Below the pieces are notes generated by a model. The model saw only the letters and a program-made list of their open reading frames with translations, was not told the origin of the DNA and made no database searches. A program made the position numbers and the translations under genes. 21,841 bases of DNA from an uncultured Bacteroidales bacterium. Lineage in GTDB: Bacteria; Bacteroidota; Bacteroidia; Bacteroidales; UBA932. The stretch lies in the NCBI GenBank assembly GCA_900546395.1, contig URDD01000045.1:1-21841 (forward strand), in the 5' to 3' direction. Shown here piece by piece: positions 8,031 to 14,820 of the stretch (its first letter is position 1; the number at the start of each line of letters is the position of its first letter).

Positions 8031-8080
8031 ACATTAAATCCCCCAAAAGTCAAATTTATAGCCTTTCGGGGGATTAATGT
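8031..8080. terminator. long dyad between convergent fucO and GH43 genes
   Basis: ACATTAAATCCCCC (8031-8044) pairs with GGGGGATTAATGT (8068-8080) with one bulged A, and AAAG/CTTT can extend the stem inwards. It lies 22 nt after the fucO stop and 36 nt beyond the end of the convergent GH43 gene. This suggests a bidirectional terminator, although neither side has a long T run. Confidence 0.5.
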
Positions 8081-8115
8081 CAACTTACCATTCAATAGCA
8101 GTAATATAGAAGAAC

Positions 8116-9201
8116 CTATTTAATGTTTTGTGTTTCTGTCGTAGGACCGTAAACAGTCAGATTGCCGTCTTTTATATTCATTTTGTCAATAAAGACAACT
8201 CTTTCATTTCCAGTATTAGCAGTCCTGCCATGATAGACACAGTAAAGCTGTTTCCCATCTTTTGACCATGTGATACTGTTGTGTCCGACGCCTGTTACTA
8301 TTCCTCCTTTTCCGGTGTTCTTTTCAAGAACAGGATTATTCTCTGATTTTCGGAAATGTCCTAGAGGAGAGTCTGATACAGCATATCCTACTGCATAGTT
8401 TTCTCCTCCGAAAAAGTTGGCTGAGTACATCATATAATATGAGTTGTCTCGTTTTATGATATATGACCCCTCGGTCCATCTCCTGTTGACTTCTCCTGAG
8501 GTTACTGACCTGCTTTCCCATTCAGCTTGAGTGTCTGACATTTTTGCAGGAGGACTCAGCAGCCGGACAGGGACACCTTCAACGCCTGAGAAATCAGCTT
8601 TCAGCTCAATGCCGTATATCCAGCTTTCTTCTATCTCATCAAACATGCCTTTTTCTCTTGCCCATTCAGCGATTTCGCTTTCTACAGGGTGCTTGTAGCA
8701 ACATCTTGAGAAATAAAGATAATATTTTCCATCATCATCAGCCAGAACATTTGCATCAATCACAGGATAGCCAGGATCGAAAAGTGGTTTGTCAGATATT
8801 TCTTTGAATGGTCCTGCCGGAGAATCGGATACTGCGACACCGATTCTGAAATTTTCCTTTTCATTATTGGGATTGTCTTTCCAGTCAGCGCTGAAAAACA
8901 TATAATAACGTCCATCCTTTTCATATACTTCAGGAGCCCAGAAAGAACCTGATGTCCAAGATTCCGGAGTCTTACCATGATATACGGCACCAAGATATTT
9001 CCAGTCTGCCAGATTTTCGGAAACATAGCAGCCAAATCCGTTCTTTACTCCGCCAGTGCCATACATATAATACTTGCCGTCTGATGCCAGCATAACATAA
9101 GGGTCTCCTAATTGTATATCAAGGGGATTGGTATATTCTATATTTTGCCGACATCCGGATGCAAGGAACAGGCAGGTGATATAAATAAGAAATTTTCTCA
9201 T
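8116..9201 (-). CDS. GH43-family glycoside hydrolase lipoprotein
   Basis: This 361-residue protein has a lipoprotein signal (MRKFLIYITCLFLASGC, acylated Cys17) followed by a five-bladed beta-propeller of family GH43, whose members are mostly beta-xylosidases and alpha-L-arabinofuranosidases acting on plant polysaccharides. The inverting catalytic set is recognisable: general base Asp33 in IQLGDPYV, the pKa-modulating Asp149 in PVIDANVL, and general acid Glu244 in RWTEGSY. His307 (GVGHNSI) fits the conserved histidine near the active-site ion. Blade repeats of the 'DGKYYmYgT/FSA' type recur along the protein. Its length is that of a single-domain GH43; no carbohydrate-binding module is seen. 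It stands alone on its strand with a 274-nt gap upstream, and no SusC/D pair is nearby. Subfamily and exact substrate cannot be assigned from the sequence. Confidence 0.9.
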   Translation of the reverse strand: MRKFLIYITCLFLASGCRQNIEYTNPLDIQLGDPYVMLASDGKYYMYGTGGVKNGFGCYVSENLADWKYLGAVYHGKTPESWTSGSFWAPEVYEKDGRYYMFFSADWKDNPNNEKENFRIGVAVSDSPAGPFKEISDKPLFDPGYPVIDANVLADDDGKYYLYFSRCCYKHPVESEIAEWAREKGMFDEIEESWIYGIELKADFSGVEGVPVRLLSPPAKMSDTQAEWESRSVTSGEVNRRWTEGSYIIKRDNSYYMMYSANFFGGENYAVGYAVSDSPLGHFRKSENNPVLEKNTGKGGIVTGVGHNSITWSKDGKQLYCVYHGRTANTGNERVVFIDKMNIKDGNLTVYGPTTETQNIK

Positions 9202-9348
9202 ATCTGTAAGTTGTTTTATTTTAGATTTTCAGCGGTTTGATACAACCGTTTGAGAAATAAATATTTAACGGCGTTTTTGAGATATCGGTAACGGCTGATG
9301 AATGGTCACTTGAAGTTTTGTAACAATACTGTTCAAACAGGTTCCCTT

Positions 9349-9356
9349 CAAAAATA
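9349..9356 (-). promoter_or_regulatory. possible -7 element for the GH43 gene
   Basis: The minus strand reads TATTTTTG here, an exact TAnnTTTG match about 148 nt before the GH43 start codon. No -33 partner is visible at the right distance. The rest of the gap 9202-9475 holds only dyads and no convincing ORF. Confidence 0.3.
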
Positions 9357-9426
9357 AGCGGTTTTACCAAGTAAATGTGCTTTTCCGGCTTATTGGCATC
9401 TGCTTCTAAGCTTAGAGGCAGATGCC
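9353..9426. terminator. two consecutive dyads after the S46 peptidase gene
   Basis: A near-perfect 32-bp palindrome at 9395-9426 (GGCATCTGC... / ...GCAGATGCC, one G-T type mismatch) is followed on the minus strand by a second imperfect stem. That stem is AATAAGC-GG at 9353-9361 pairing with CCGGCTTATT at about 9385-9394. They lie about 50 nt past the stop of the S46 gene. No long T run is present, so a terminator or mRNA 3'-end stabiliser is plausible but not certain. Confidence 0.4.
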
Positions 9427-9475
9427 GTTATTATTGCAAATATGAATCGTAGTTTGATCTTGTAAATTTGGCTCA

Positions 9476-11614
9476 TTACTCTACGAAAACCATTTCTTCC
9501 AGCAGATGGTCAGCATTTGCAAGTTTGTCAATATTGAACAGTACATAACGAATGTCAAGGGAAATATTTCTGCAGTAATCAGGATCGAATACTATGTCAC
9601 TCATAGTGCCTTCCCAGACACGGTCGAAATTAATACCTATCAGATTTCCGTCGGCATTGATAACAGGGCTGCCTGAATTGCCGCCTGATGTGTGGTTTGT
9701 GGCGATAAAGCATACAGGCACAGTCTGTTTGCCGTTTGTTCCGGTGACTGCCCATCTTCCATAATCCTTGGCAGCATAAATGTCGCGCAGCCTCTGAGGA
9801 ATATTATAGTCGAAAATGTCAGGATTATCCTTTTCCATTATACCTTCCAGAGTTGACTGAGGCTCATAATATGCTCCGTCAGCAGGCTCATATCCGCTTA
9901 TACTTCCATAGGCTACTCTCAATGTGAGGTTTGCATCAGGGAAGAAGGCCTTTTCAGGCTCAAACTCCATCTGTCCTCTCATATAATCCCTGTAAAGCAG
10001 AGTGATTTCCTGATTAAGGCGCTTTTCAGTAGGATATACCTCGCCGGCATACCATTTTCTGAACTCATTTGCGAATCTGACAGCAGGGTCTCCTGTAAGA
10101 ATGACAGAATCTTTGGCTTCCAGCTTCGCTACCTTTCCGGCATCGGTAAAGACAGACTCGCTGAAAAGAGCATCGGCCCACTTGCTTATATTGCCGTATT
10201 TTGCAATTTCTTCTTTCATATATTCAGGGTGGAAAGCCTCAGGTACATCAGTGACAAATGCTTCCATCACAGCTACGAAAGATTCCTTGTCAATCGGGAG
10301 ATAATAGTCCTTGAAGAACTCTTCGGACATTGATTCTGCCTTTTTTCTGTCACCTCCGGCGATTTCCTTTGCAGCGGAAGCGGCAAACTTGCAAAGCTCT
10401 ATGGTTGCGGCAGTTTCGCTATAATACTCCTTGGCAAAAGTGTAAGGCTCCAAAGCCTCATATAAAGAGTCCAGGCGCGGCAGAATCGTGGCATATTCAC
10501 TTCCTTTTGCCCACTGTGCAAACCTTTTTTCATATTCCTGTTTTGCAGCAACTGTTCCGAGTCTGTTGATACCCTTCATCTCGCCCTGCCATTTTTTCCA
10601 GGCGTTGGCCACTCCTGCATTCTTTGAAGAATACTGGATTCTGACCTTCTGGCTCTGTGACATGTATTGTCTCTGGATATCAAGCCTCTTTGTCCTGAGA
10701 TCTATCTTTGCAGGATCTGAAACTTCAGATACATACCTTACACCTTCGGACATGATATATTCCTGAGTCCTGCCCGGGAATCCATATACAAAAGTAAAAT
10801 CACCTTCCTGCACCCCGCCGAGGGAAATCTTGAAAAACCTCTTTGGCCTGTATGGCACATTGTCCTCTGAATATTCTGCAGGATTATTGTTCTTGTCTGC
10901 GTAAATACGGAAAATAGAGAAGTCTCCGGTATGGCGCGGCCACATCCAGTTGTCTGTGTCACCTCCGAATTTTCCGATTGATGAAGGCGGTGCCCCAACC
11001 AGTCTTATGTCGCTGTATTCTCTGTAGAGGAAAAGGAAATACTGGTTGCCGTAATACAGAGACTCTACAGTCGCTCTGAGTCCCTTACCTTCAGCAGTTA
11101 CTTCCTTTATGAGTTTTTCAGTGTTTAGTTTTACCACAGAATCCCTTTGTGACTCTGTAAACTCCGGAACATATCCGTCAAGAATCCTTGAAGTCACGTC
11201 TTCCATTCTTTCCAGGAAGCTTACTGTCAGTCCTTTGTTTGGCAGTTCCTCGTTTCTGCTCATTGCCCAGAATCCGTCCCGCAGATAATCGTGTTCAACA
11301 CTGCTGTGCTGCTGGATCTGGCCGTATCCGCAGTGGTGGTTTGTAAGGAGCAGGCCTTCTCCCGAAATGATTTCACCCGTACATCCTCGTCCGAACAGTA
11401 CGACTGCATCTTTCAGTGACGCCTGATTCACGCTGTAGATATCTTCGGCAGAAAGCTTGAATCCCTTGCTTTGCATATCTCCGATACGTTCTGAAATTAG
11501 AGATGGAAGCCACATTCCCTCATCTGCAGAGGCTGTAGTTTCCGCAATGATTCCCAGCGACAGAGTTGTGACCAATGTGCCGAGAGTGTTTCTGAAAAGT
11601 CTTTTTTTTGTCAT
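9476..11614 (-). CDS. S46-family dipeptidyl-peptidase, DPP11 (Asp/Glu-specific) type
   Basis: This 712-residue secreted serine exopeptidase releases dipeptides from protein fragments, a main amino-acid supply route in asaccharolytic Bacteroidota. A Sec signal peptide ends near Ala30 (TTASA, then DEGMWLPS, the usual mature start of S46 enzymes). The catalytic triad is His94 (LLTNHHCGYG), Asp221 (GDTDNWMWPRHTGDF) and Ser647 (SGGNSGSPV). The P1-specificity position, 18 residues after the serine, is Arg665 in NFDRVWEG. Family knowledge links Arg here to DPP11 (Asp/Glu) and Gly to DPP7 (hydrophobic). Full family length (about 710-720) is retained. The gene is alone on its strand, with 146 nt before the GntR gene. 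I found no TAnnTTTG match in that upstream gap. Confidence 0.93.
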   Translation of the reverse strand: MTKKRLFRNTLGTLVTTLSLGIIAETTASADEGMWLPSLISERIGDMQSKGFKLSAEDIYSVNQASLKDAVVLFGRGCTGEIISGEGLLLTNHHCGYGQIQQHSSVEHDYLRDGFWAMSRNEELPNKGLTVSFLERMEDVTSRILDGYVPEFTESQRDSVVKLNTEKLIKEVTAEGKGLRATVESLYYGNQYFLFLYREYSDIRLVGAPPSSIGKFGGDTDNWMWPRHTGDFSIFRIYADKNNNPAEYSEDNVPYRPKRFFKISLGGVQEGDFTFVYGFPGRTQEYIMSEGVRYVSEVSDPAKIDLRTKRLDIQRQYMSQSQKVRIQYSSKNAGVANAWKKWQGEMKGINRLGTVAAKQEYEKRFAQWAKGSEYATILPRLDSLYEALEPYTFAKEYYSETAATIELCKFAASAAKEIAGGDRKKAESMSEEFFKDYYLPIDKESFVAVMEAFVTDVPEAFHPEYMKEEIAKYGNISKWADALFSESVFTDAGKVAKLEAKDSVILTGDPAVRFANEFRKWYAGEVYPTEKRLNQEITLLYRDYMRGQMEFEPEKAFFPDANLTLRVAYGSISGYEPADGAYYEPQSTLEGIMEKDNPDIFDYNIPQRLRDIYAAKDYGRWAVTGTNGKQTVPVCFIATNHTSGGNSGSPVINADGNLIGINFDRVWEGTMSDIVFDPDYCRNISLDIRYVLFNIDKLANADHLLEEMVFVE

Positions 11615-11679
11615 GCGGTTGTTATTTGGTATTCAAAAATTCCTCTAAAATACCTCATAAAATCTACAAAGACAAAGAT

Positions 11680-11736
11680 GGTGCCTGAAAATTTTTCAAA
11701 ATCTTCAGACACCTCCAGAAAAACAGGCTTTTTCTG
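11680..11736 (-). terminator. dyads after the GntR/ABC operon
   Basis: On the minus strand, downstream of the GntR stop, an 8-bp perfect hairpin (CAGAAAAA / TTTTTCTG, 11716-11736) is followed by a 10-bp stem with one mismatch (GGTGTCTGAA / TTCAGGCACC, 11680-11713). The 10-bp stem is followed by ATCTTTGTCTTTG. This is a likely end for the ABC operon transcript, before the S46 gene. Confidence 0.45.
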
Positions 11737-11760
11737 ATTTATCAATATTTATGTTACGTC

Positions 11761-12099
11761 TTACTTAAGCAAGGTTTCCTTATCAATGCCCAGGAGTTCC
11801 ATCTTCTTGAGAATGGCAGGAAGCTCTTCGCTCAGGAATTCCGCACGCATTTTAGCAAGGACGGCTTCTTTGGCCCCTTCGCTTATAAAATAACCTATGC
11901 CTCTTTTGTTGAATATGATATTATCAAAAGTCAGCCTTTCGTAGCTGCGCATAACAGTGTTTGGATTTACACCGATTTCCGCACCCAACTCTCGTACTGA
12001 GAGTATTCGTGATCCTTCAGGGTATTCTCCGCTCAGGATTTTTTCACAAATCGAATCGTAGATCTGCAGAAAAATTGGCTTGTTTGAATCGAACTCCAT
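11761..12099 (-). CDS. YtrA-type GntR-family transcriptional repressor
   Basis: This 112-residue regulator has the GntR winged helix at about residues 8-73: FLQIYDSICEKILSG, then the recognition region SVRELGAEIGVNPNTVMRSYERL (34-56), then the wing IIFNKRGIGYFIS. A short all-helical tail of about 40 residues follows. That short tail, without a FadR- or UTRA-type ligand domain, defines the YtrA subfamily, which controls ABC exporters and is often autoregulated. It lies only 4 nt after the upstream membrane-protein gene and is the last cistron of the operon, whereas ytrA genes usually come first. A 20-bp imperfect palindrome at the operon promoter (14575-14594) is its probable operator. The inducing signal is unknown; B. 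subtilis YtrA responds to cell-wall antibiotics. Confidence 0.87.
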   Translation of the reverse strand: MEFDSNKPIFLQIYDSICEKILSGEYPEGSRILSVRELGAEIGVNPNTVMRSYERLTFDNIIFNKRGIGYFISEGAKEAVLAKMRAEFLSEELPAILKKMELLGIDKETLLK

Positions 12100-12103
12100 A
12101 GCG

Positions 12104-12901
12104 TCAGTATTGTATTTTCTTAACTCTGAAATAAACGGCTGCCGCCAGTCCGGTGACGAGCACAGACAGATAGACCAGTGTCACAGTCCTGAAATTCCCA
12201 AAAAAGGAAGTCAGCCAGTTTGCTGTCATGTCAGGGTTGTCTGAAATCATATTTATATCATCTTTTACCATGACAGTAATCAGAATCATGGCGATTATTC
12301 CCAATGCAATATTGACCAGTATTGTCATTGCAATCTTGTTTTTCCTGAACCAGACCGCTCCTGTAAGGAAAATCATTATATATCCGAAGATATTCAATAT
12401 TACCATGAAAATGTCGGCAATGCTGCCTGAATATGGAATTGAAAGGTATTCAGAACCGGAAAATATCATCACTGCCAGGCTTTCACTTAATGGACTTCCG
12501 GCAATCAATGTTATCAGAGCATCTGAGCTCATATATATGAGCATAAATGCAGCCGGCACAATGATGAGCATATTCAGCAGCATTGACAATGTCTTTTCCG
12601 CAGAGGATGCCGGTATCAGGGTGTAATAAGGGCCGAATTTTCTGTCTGTAATGTGGCCGTAGCAGGCAGCGGGCATCCAGATTATGAAAACGGAGGCAGC
12701 CGCCATAAAGAAGAAGCCTCTTCCCCCTGCATCTATATTGCTTATACCGTCAGAGCCGAAAGTGAATATCAGCTTCATTATGAAAATCACAGCAGGCACC
12801 AGGCCGAAAATCAAAATGGAAATTCCTTTTCTTGCAGCTATGCCTTTAAGGTCGCTCAAAAGTACGTTTCCGAAGCCGTGTATGTTGAAGTTATCGTTCA
12901 T
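12104..12901 (-). CDS. ABC exporter membrane protein B (paralogue of the neighbouring gene)
   Basis: This 265-residue integral membrane protein has about six hydrophobic segments (roughly 27-48, 64-80, 108-130, 160-180, 190-212 and 238-258). It is not clearly homologous to a characterised permease, but its place between an ABC ATPase gene and a YtrA-type regulator indicates the membrane part of an exporter. It shares several landmarks with the next gene upstream: CYGHITDRKFGPYYTLIPASSAEKTLSMLL corresponds to RYGHLTSKTDGKEEILLPVSSGEKFLSMIL. Both also have a late FRKNKIA / FKKHKIA loop and a basic end RVKKIQY / RIKRIQL. The two therefore look like an old tandem duplication that may form a heterodimer. 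Its stop is 4 nt before the GntR start. The 52-nt gap upstream is AT-rich with a weak dyad. Confidence 0.75.
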   Translation of the reverse strand: MNDNFNIHGFGNVLLSDLKGIAARKGISILIFGLVPAVIFIMKLIFTFGSDGISNIDAGGRGFFFMAAASVFIIWMPAACYGHITDRKFGPYYTLIPASSAEKTLSMLLNMLIIVPAAFMLIYMSSDALITLIAGSPLSESLAVMIFSGSEYLSIPYSGSIADIFMVILNIFGYIMIFLTGAVWFRKNKIAMTILVNIALGIIAMILITVMVKDDINMISDNPDMTANWLTSFFGNFRTVTLVYLSVLVTGLAAAVYFRVKKIQY

Positions 12902-12953
12902 TTGTTCACTATATTAAAAGCTAATTGATTTTATTAAATTTTTTAACAGCTTC

Positions 12954-13736
12954 TTATAATTGTATTCTTTTTATTCTGCTCCATACGACTGTGCAGCATG
13001 CGATTGCCACAACTGTCTGAATGGCACTCCAAACCGGTATCATGTATTTGGCTATGTCAACCGGTTCATACCCTTTCATAAACACAGTGTTCAGAATGAT
13101 GGCGTAGAACAGGATAAATAGTACTGTACAGGTCAGGAATGTGAATGCTATTTTATGTTTTTTGAATACCAACCCTCCTGCAAGGCCGGCAGCTGTCACC
13201 ATATAAGGATAGAAAAACACATAGATATTATCTATAGAGTAATATGTTTCATCAGTACTAAGCAGTCCTTGTCCTATCAGACGTTTAAAAAGAGCGATAT
13301 CAATTACAGGAGTGAATTGAGTGAAAATCAGGTCAGTAGTAAAATATATTCCCATAAATACAAGAGGAATAACTACTAAGCTTACAAGTATCATACTGAG
13401 GAATTTTTCCCCTGAAGATACCGGTAGCAGGATTTCCTCTTTGCCGTCTGTCTTTGACGTGAGATGTCCATATCTGAGAATAGGGAAAATAAGGAAAAAA
13501 AGCACAAATACTATGGCGGCAATCAGGACCTTGAATAATGGCAGACTGCTCCATACTTCCATTTTTGCAGTCTGGTCCTTGACAGACAAGGATATCAGCC
13601 CGTAGAAAAGGAACAGCATTGCCGGAACTAAAGAGGCAAGCAGAATGAACAACCCCTGTCCTCTGACTGTCTTTTTCACCTCATACGAAAAATACCGGCA
13701 GAATCTTCTTCCGTCAAATGTTTCACTTCGTTCCAT
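12954..13736 (-). CDS. ABC exporter membrane protein A
   Basis: This 260-residue protein has about six membrane spans (roughly 28-52, 68-88, 112-133, 170-188, 194-215 and 230-252) after a basic cytoplasmic N-terminus (RRFCRYFSYEVKKTVRG). It is encoded directly after the ATPase gene with a 7-nt gap, which suggests translational coupling and a shared complex. The conserved block LPVSSGEKFLSM after span 2 and the late loop FKKHKIAF are shared with membrane protein B. A similar 'P.S..EK..s' block occurs in other Bacteroidota permeases next to YtrA-type regulators, to my recollection. No substrate can be deduced. A self-standing membrane sensor is less likely because of the operon position. Confidence 0.75.
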   Translation of the reverse strand: MERSETFDGRRFCRYFSYEVKKTVRGQGLFILLASLVPAMLFLFYGLISLSVKDQTAKMEVWSSLPLFKVLIAAIVFVLFFLIFPILRYGHLTSKTDGKEEILLPVSSGEKFLSMILVSLVVIPLVFMGIYFTTDLIFTQFTPVIDIALFKRLIGQGLLSTDETYYSIDNIYVFFYPYMVTAAGLAGGLVFKKHKIAFTFLTCTVLFILFYAIILNTVFMKGYEPVDIAKYMIPVWSAIQTVVAIACCTVVWSRIKRIQL

Positions 13737-13743
13737 AATGAAA

Positions 13744-14571
13744 TTATTTTCTGAACAATCCTTTAATCAATTCTTTATGCAGGTGGACGGTGTTGAACAG
13801 AGCCTCAATGTTTACCTTGCTTTCTTCGTCATCTGTGTTCATATATACCTGTACGCTGCCTCCGGGAGTCATTTCGCTGTAAAGTGCGTCAGGATTCTTT
13901 ACGTTGCTGTAGTCGAAAGTCAGTTTGTCCGCAATTTCGGCTATGCTTGCGTTAAGGAGCACATCCTGGCGGTCCAGAATGATTATAGGGTCAATTATGT
14001 TCTCCAGATCTCTTACCTGATGCGTGGAAATGAGCAGGGTAGAGTCTTCGGATGTGTATTTGGTCACAGCTTTGCGGAACTGGGCCTTTGACGGAATGTC
14101 AAGGCCGTTGGTCGGCTCGTCCATGAAGAGGTATTTGCAGTTGCAGGCCAGTGCGAAGGCGATATATGTCTTCTTTACCTGACCGAATGACATTTTGTTC
14201 AGCATTTTCTTGGGGTCATTCTCAAAGATTTCCATTATTTCCAGGAATTTGCCCATATCGAACCTGCTGCGGAATTTGCCATATTCTGCTGCAAATTTCT
14301 CGGCTGTAAGAGGCATCTGCGCCACCTCATCAGCGAGGAAATATTCCATTTCAAGGAATGACGGTCTGCGCTCGAAGGGGGAGTACCCGTCAATGTCGAT
14401 ACTGCCTTTCTCCACTTTTTTCAAACCGCACAGTAGCGAGAGAAGGGTAGTCTTGCCTACGCCGTTCTCTCCAAGCAGCCCGTAGATTCTGCCCTCTTCG
14501 AGCTGCATCGTGATATTTTTCAGTACAGGCACGTTGCCATAGCTGAAAGAGATATTTTCAATGTTTATCAT
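13744..14571 (-). CDS. ABC transporter ATP-binding protein (YtrB-like)
   Basis: This 275-residue ATPase energises the putative exporter. Visible motifs are Walker A GENGVGKT (34-41), Q-loop region around ADEVAQMP (80-87), signature MSFGQ (127-131, a degenerate LSGGQ common in YtrB-type ATPases), Walker B YLFMDEP with Asp151 and Glu152, D-loop GLD, and the switch histidine His184 in STHQV. The frame stays open to an ATG at 14595. I start at 14571 (MINIENISFSYG) because the usual ABC N-terminus begins there and because the -7 box at 14598-14605 puts the transcription start at about 14592, inside the longer version. It is the first gene of a four-gene operon. Residues after about 210 form a tail of unknown role. 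Confidence 0.9.
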   Translation of the reverse strand: MINIENISFSYGNVPVLKNITMQLEEGRIYGLLGENGVGKTTLLSLLCGLKKVEKGSIDIDGYSPFERRPSFLEMEYFLADEVAQMPLTAEKFAAEYGKFRSRFDMGKFLEIMEIFENDPKKMLNKMSFGQVKKTYIAFALACNCKYLFMDEPTNGLDIPSKAQFRKAVTKYTSEDSTLLISTHQVRDLENIIDPIIILDRQDVLLNASIAEIADKLTFDYSNVKNPDALYSEMTPGGSVQVYMNTDDEESKVNIEALFNTVHLHKELIKGLFRK

Positions 14572-14574
14572 ATC

Positions 14575-14594
14575 TGTATTAGTAAAGTAGTACA
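14575..14594. promoter_or_regulatory. probable GntR (YtrA-type) operator
   Basis: TGTA (14575-14578) and TACA (14591-14594) are inverted repeats 12 nt apart, with further symmetrical bases inside (TGTAnTAnT / AnTAnTACA, 7 of 10 pairs matching). The site covers the expected transcription start and the short 5' leader of the ABC operon, between the -7 box and the start codon, the ideal place for a repressor. It resembles the TGTA-N13-TACA core reported for B. subtilis YtrA. Confidence 0.5.
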
Positions 14595-14597
14595 CCG

Positions 14598-14628
14598 CAA
14601 AGGTAATGATAAAATAGAAACTTCCAAA
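14598..14628 (-). promoter_or_regulatory. promoter of the ABC/GntR operon
   Basis: On the minus strand TTTG (14628-14625), a 19-nt spacer and TACCTTTG (14605-14598) match the Bacteroidota promoter exactly. The predicted start is near 14592, about 20 nt before the ATPase ATG at 14571. Confidence 0.7.
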
Positions 14629-14749
14629 TTTTTTTTATGAAAAATTACAAAAAAGGAATACCTGTGAGAATAAGGCCGGTGAGTCTGTAAGTGAGATAAT
14701 GAGCGACGTAAATAATCAAAAAATGCCGTTGTTAGGACAAATAGTACAT

Positions 14750-14779
14750 TTTGTATTAAGATTAAATCCAATACATTTG
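14750..14779 (+). promoter_or_regulatory. promoter of the PHP-domain gene
   Basis: TTTG at 14750-14753 and TACATTTG at 14772-14779, 18 nt apart, match the Bacteroidota pattern with a spacer one base short of the usual. The start site would be near 14786, giving a 5' leader of about 35 nt before the ATG at 14821. The rest of the divergent gap (14629-14749) shows no ORF. Confidence 0.6.
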
Positions 14780-14820
14780 TGAAAAATCACATAAGGCATT
14801 AATACTTAACAATAGAGACA

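Noticed and set aside
14572..14595. Longer start of the ABC ATPase at 14595
   Set aside because: The -7 element at 14598-14605 places the transcription start inside this extension, and ABC ATPases begin with a segment like MINIENISFSYG at 14571.
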